NCBI GenBank assembly: GCA_012295275.1
Contig: CM022668.1
Coordinates: forward strand, 6,380,029 to 6,405,028
Length of the DNA stretch: 25,000 nt
Direction: 5' to 3'
DNA from: Chrysomallon squamiferum
Lineage: Eukaryota; Mollusca; Gastropoda; Neomphalida; Peltospiridae
Shown piece after piece: positions 11,026 through 25,000 of the stretch (position 1 is the first letter of the stretch; each line of letters begins with the position of its first letter). The position numbers were made by a program, and so were the translations under genes. A model generated the notes under the pieces. That model did not search any database and was not told the origin of the DNA. It worked only from the letters and a program-made list of their open reading frames with translations.

Positions 11026-11298
11026 AAGTTATCGCTGGTAGTATTTACATTCTTCTTTGCTCTCCAACCCGCGCCCGTCTCTTCCAGTCACTCTGACATT
11101 TCGTTAAGTGAGGTTTTATTTCTGGAAACTGCTGCACTGCAGTCTCATTCCTGTGTCAGTACAAATCAAACGTGATGAAAGATGATCAAAACAAGATTCG
11201 TGATGAAAATGAGAATTCCGTGGTCGTTCACGTGACTGGGATATTTTATATCGTCCTTCTTTATTTCTTTTATTCTGATGATTCGTATATGTGTTTTT

Positions 11299-11299
<1 letters not shown>

Positions 11300-11379
<80 letters not shown>
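11300..11379. repeat. (TG)n-(GA)n compound microsatellite
   Basis: TG dinucleotides (11300-11318) change directly into GA dinucleotides (to 11379). Confidence 0.95.
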
Positions 11380-11383
<4 letters not shown>

Positions 11384-12393
11384 GTTTACTTAGTTTTGTT
11401 GAAGTATTAACATACACTTTTATTTTATTTTTCTGCAACGCCACAATCCCTGAAAACTGAGCCAACAAAAGTAAATAACAAAACAAAACCTGCTCCAGCA
11501 TCAAGGCGTGGAGAAAGACGATAATCTGATATTAATCTTAGCTTTTTGTTAATATTTTGGTTATTATATTCACACACAGTGGATTCTGTGAAAACCAGCA
11601 CTTTTTCATTGTTAATCTATCCAGCTATTGTTAATCTATCATGAACCAAAAAATAAAAATGCTTTATAATCCAGATGCTGTGTAGTTAGGATTCGGGATG
11701 TAAAACTCCAGAACAAATGAACAAGTTGTATGGTAATTAGTTTTGTCAACATCGGCACACAGTTTTGCAAATACGATCACTTCTTAAACAACAGCAGCAG
11801 TTTGCACCTAACCAGTCAACCGCGGATGATGAAATGATCTCGTTTCTTTGAAGGCTTAACAAACAATGATCTTGTTTGTTTTGTTTTTTTGATTATTATT
11901 AGTGTGTGCTGATACCTAAGTGAATTCATTCGCTTAAAAATATGAAAACAGAAAGTATCTGAGATTTTAAAATGTAGTGACCATTACCAGTAATTCCCGG
12001 AACCAACATTTCGGCGGAGAGTAACGACCGGCAAATTCAAAAATCTGAATGGATTGACGATGCACACAATGACACAGTGACAGGATTTTCATATTACAGA
12101 CGTTCTTAAAATGATAAAATCAAATTAAAATATCTGCTGCTCTTGCCGAAAGAAAGCAGACTTTTGCAACCAATGTTAAATATGAAGGCCATGATAGAGA
12201 AGACTGCTTTGGAGAGAAATGTGAAGAAAACGCAGAGACAGACTATTTCTCAGCTGACATTCGATAGACGGTTGACAGTAATATTTGTAATAAAACATAT
12301 TCCAGTTTCAAGTTTAATCTTTATAGACTGGCACTCTGTCCAGAACGGCACATTTTATCGGTCCACAATGAAGTCGGTTTTGACAGAGTCCAC

Positions 12394-12503
12394 TGTTTGT
12401 GTGTGTGTGTGTGCGCGCGCGCGTAGAAAACCAAACTATTAATGAAAAGATAAAATGTATATTTACACAACACACATACATACATATATATGTGTGTGTG
12501 CGT

Positions 12504-12542
<39 letters not shown>
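12394..12542. repeat. Two TG microsatellites around an AT-rich spacer
   Basis: GTGTGTG turns into GCGCGCGCG at 12394-12422. A second pure TG run covers about 12505-12541. Between them lie CATACATACATATATATG-type repeats. Confidence 0.9.
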
Positions 12543-12543
<1 letters not shown>

Positions 12544-13099
12544 TCATATTTCTGTTTAAAGCAATTCGATCATCAGCATCAGAAATTCGAACATAAACAT
12601 GCACATACAGATAAAAATACCCTAAAATAACCAATCAAAATTTAATAAACAAAAAGCTAAGCATCTTGTTCCACTGAAATTAGTGACGATCAGTCTAGAA
12701 GAGATAATATATTTCTCTACTTCAGTGTTTTTACAAACAGAAAAATTAGCTGTTCCAATCTACCATACTTTTTCTTTTTTTTCTTTTGTTTTTTTATTCT
12801 GTAGAGGTGAGGGTTTTTAATTTTAATTATAATTCAGTAATGTATTTTAAAAAAGAATATTGGTTATAAAACGTTCATTCAGCTTCAGGGCTTTAAACTA
12901 ATTTAGTAATTAGCAATACATAAAGTAAAAACTGTTTAAGGTGAGAAATATGCTTAGCGAGTATTTGGTAAACTAAATTATTCGACAAATAAATATAACC
13001 GTATGAATGAATGAAAAAAAATAACGTGCTAATCAGAGCTAGCTGTCAATATAACCGTTTTTACTCTTTTATAGTGGTCCGTTCTTTAGCTCTAATCCG

Positions 13100-13260
13100 T
13101 TGACAGGTGCCTGCTTCATAGGTCAGCCAATCACAATTCGCCGGAACTATCCGTTACTCGGTTGGCAAGTGTAAACTAAGAAATTGTTTCAGTGTTGTCT
13201 GCTGCGGTTTTTCGATACAAATCTGCAAAATAGCTGAGAGAGTGACTTAGGTTTGTTGTA
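13100..13260 (+). promoter_or_regulatory. Probable promoter/5' leader of the NME8/NME9-like gene
   Basis: A non-repetitive, GC-richer segment with CAGCCAATCA (CCAAT at 13127-13131), a good match to the NF-Y consensus, in the sense orientation. It lies about 680 bases before the start codon. GACTTAGGTTTGTTG near 13246-13260 could be a donor ending an untranslated first exon, with an acceptor among the several YAG sites just before the ATG. No TATA box in a convincing position. The imperfect repeat GTTACT...GGCAAG (13153-13169) loosely recalls the RFX X-box of ciliary genes, but its spacer is too long. Confidence 0.4.
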
Positions 13261-13632
13261 TTACGAAACTTCGATCTATTTTTTCATTTAACGGTAGCAA
13301 AGTATAAGAAAATGTTACATGTAGTTGTGGTTTTATATAGCGTACTACTATATTAACGGACACTTGTCTATTATTACCGATGTTCTGATTCCGGTTGTTA
13401 CCTAATTTCGTTTTTTATTTTTGTTTGATATTTTGAGATTTTGATAATATTACTGAAGCACCCATTAATATGTTATGAAAGATTAAACCTGTAACTATTT
13501 TATGGACAAAAAGCAAATATTATTTTAATTTGTTTAAAATATTTTGAGCACATATATATTTCCTCAAATTAATTTTTAGGACAAAAATAACTTAATAAGG
13601 ATTTCTTTTCTGAAACTGATATCTTTAGTTGC

Positions 13633-13634
<2 letters not shown>

Positions 13635-13695
<61 letters not shown>

Positions 13696-13713
13696 CATCA
13701 TCATCATCATCAT
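13635..13713. repeat. (ATT)n-(ATC)n array
   Basis: About 20 ATT units followed by about 6 ATC units, ahead of the first coding exon. Confidence 0.95.
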
Positions 13714-13809
13714 TATAAATGATTTTATTTTATTTTATTTTATTAATGCATTTATTCTTTAATGTAGTTTCCAGAAAGATTATTTTAGTTTGTCAGTACA
13801 AATCACAAA

Positions 13810-24681
<10,872 letters not shown>

Positions 24682-25000
24682 GTAAACAAAACAATTTTTT
24701 TTTAAAGAATTACCTGTACAGGTGCACCTGAACCTTTGATACTCTGGCTTAATCCTATGCCAGGAAGGAAATCAAATTCTATGTTAGGCAGTTAAAAAGA
24801 ATATAATTCAAAAGTAATTTAAAACAATTCTAGAAACTGAAGAGTATGTTCATGCATGGACCACTTATAATATGTTAGTTTTCTTTTGTTTCAAGCAGAA
24901 TATATAAAATACATTATTGATGATGGACATGTCTGAAGTTCTTGTAATCTGTTTTTGACTTATTACAGGATTTCAATATCAGGCCCATGAAAGGCATGCT
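24682..25000. other. Intron 11 and window edge
   Basis: Unique sequence after donor GTAAAC. TATTACAG at 24961-24968 looks like an acceptor, but reading on from exon 11 gives only R-I-S-I-S-G-P and then a stop. The true exon 12 is more likely beyond the window. Confidence 0.5.

Noticed and set aside
12143-12442. Open frame of 99 codons between the two genes
   Set aside because: It begins at TTG rather than ATG, has no domain I recognise, and its end is TG microsatellite read as Cys-Val.
13153-13169. RFX X-box
   Set aside because: Half-sites each carry a mismatch and the 5-base spacer exceeds the usual 0-3.
24961-25000. Exon 12 of the NME8/NME9-like gene beginning at 24969
   Set aside because: TATTACAG is a fair acceptor, but the in-phase reading hits TGA after seven residues, and the conserved PDS/PES serine would need the exon to start with C or T, not G.

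Overview
This is a stretch of an AT-rich animal nuclear genome. It has spliceosomal introns with GT/AG borders, animal gene families, and long di-, tri- and tetranucleotide arrays and A/T homopolymers of up to about 43 bases. The mix of (CT)n, (TA)n, (ATT)n and (TTTA)n arrays, long introns and two lophotrochozoan-looking genes best fits a mollusc, perhaps a cephalopod. That taxonomic guess is an inference, not a demonstration. I see no bacterial genes, operons, CRISPR arrays, rRNA or tRNA genes, and no transposase or reverse transcriptase. Most long open frames in the window are microsatellites read as codons.

Layout. 1-6226 is non-coding: simple repeats, a 58-bp minisatellite, and a few unique, more GC-rich islands. 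6308-7698 is a CD225/dispanin (IFITM-superfamily) membrane-protein gene whose coding part lacks introns. It has about 370 hydrophilic, charged residues and then two C-terminal membrane segments. The frame breaks once, at an A6 run. 7699-13100 is intergenic. It holds a cluster of CRE-like and E-box sites, a trinucleotide field with an 83-bp higher-order repeat, a decayed ~54-bp tandem repeat, and a (CT)n...(GA)n inverted pair. About 13100-13260 looks like a CCAAT-type promoter. 13810-24681 carries the first eleven coding exons (about 303 residues) of a thioredoxin-NDP kinase fusion gene of the NME8/NME9 (TXNDC3/TXNDC6) family, an axonemal outer-dynein-arm component. The gene runs off the right edge before the catalytic histidine of its first NDP-kinase domain.

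The two genes share the + strand. I see no sign that they work together: one is a membrane protein of unknown role here, the other a cilium/flagellum protein.

Two cross-cutting observations matter most. First, both genes need exactly one extra base at a short homopolymer (A6 at 6986-6991, T5 at 15707-15711) to read through. This points to consensus errors in the assembly rather than pseudogenes or programmed frameshifting. Second, apart from microsatellites, much of the non-coding DNA is decayed tandem repeats with different periods (35, 54, 58, 67, 83, 87, ~100 and 120 bp), so introns and intergenic DNA here seem to have grown by local tandem duplication. I found no convincing new multi-gene system.
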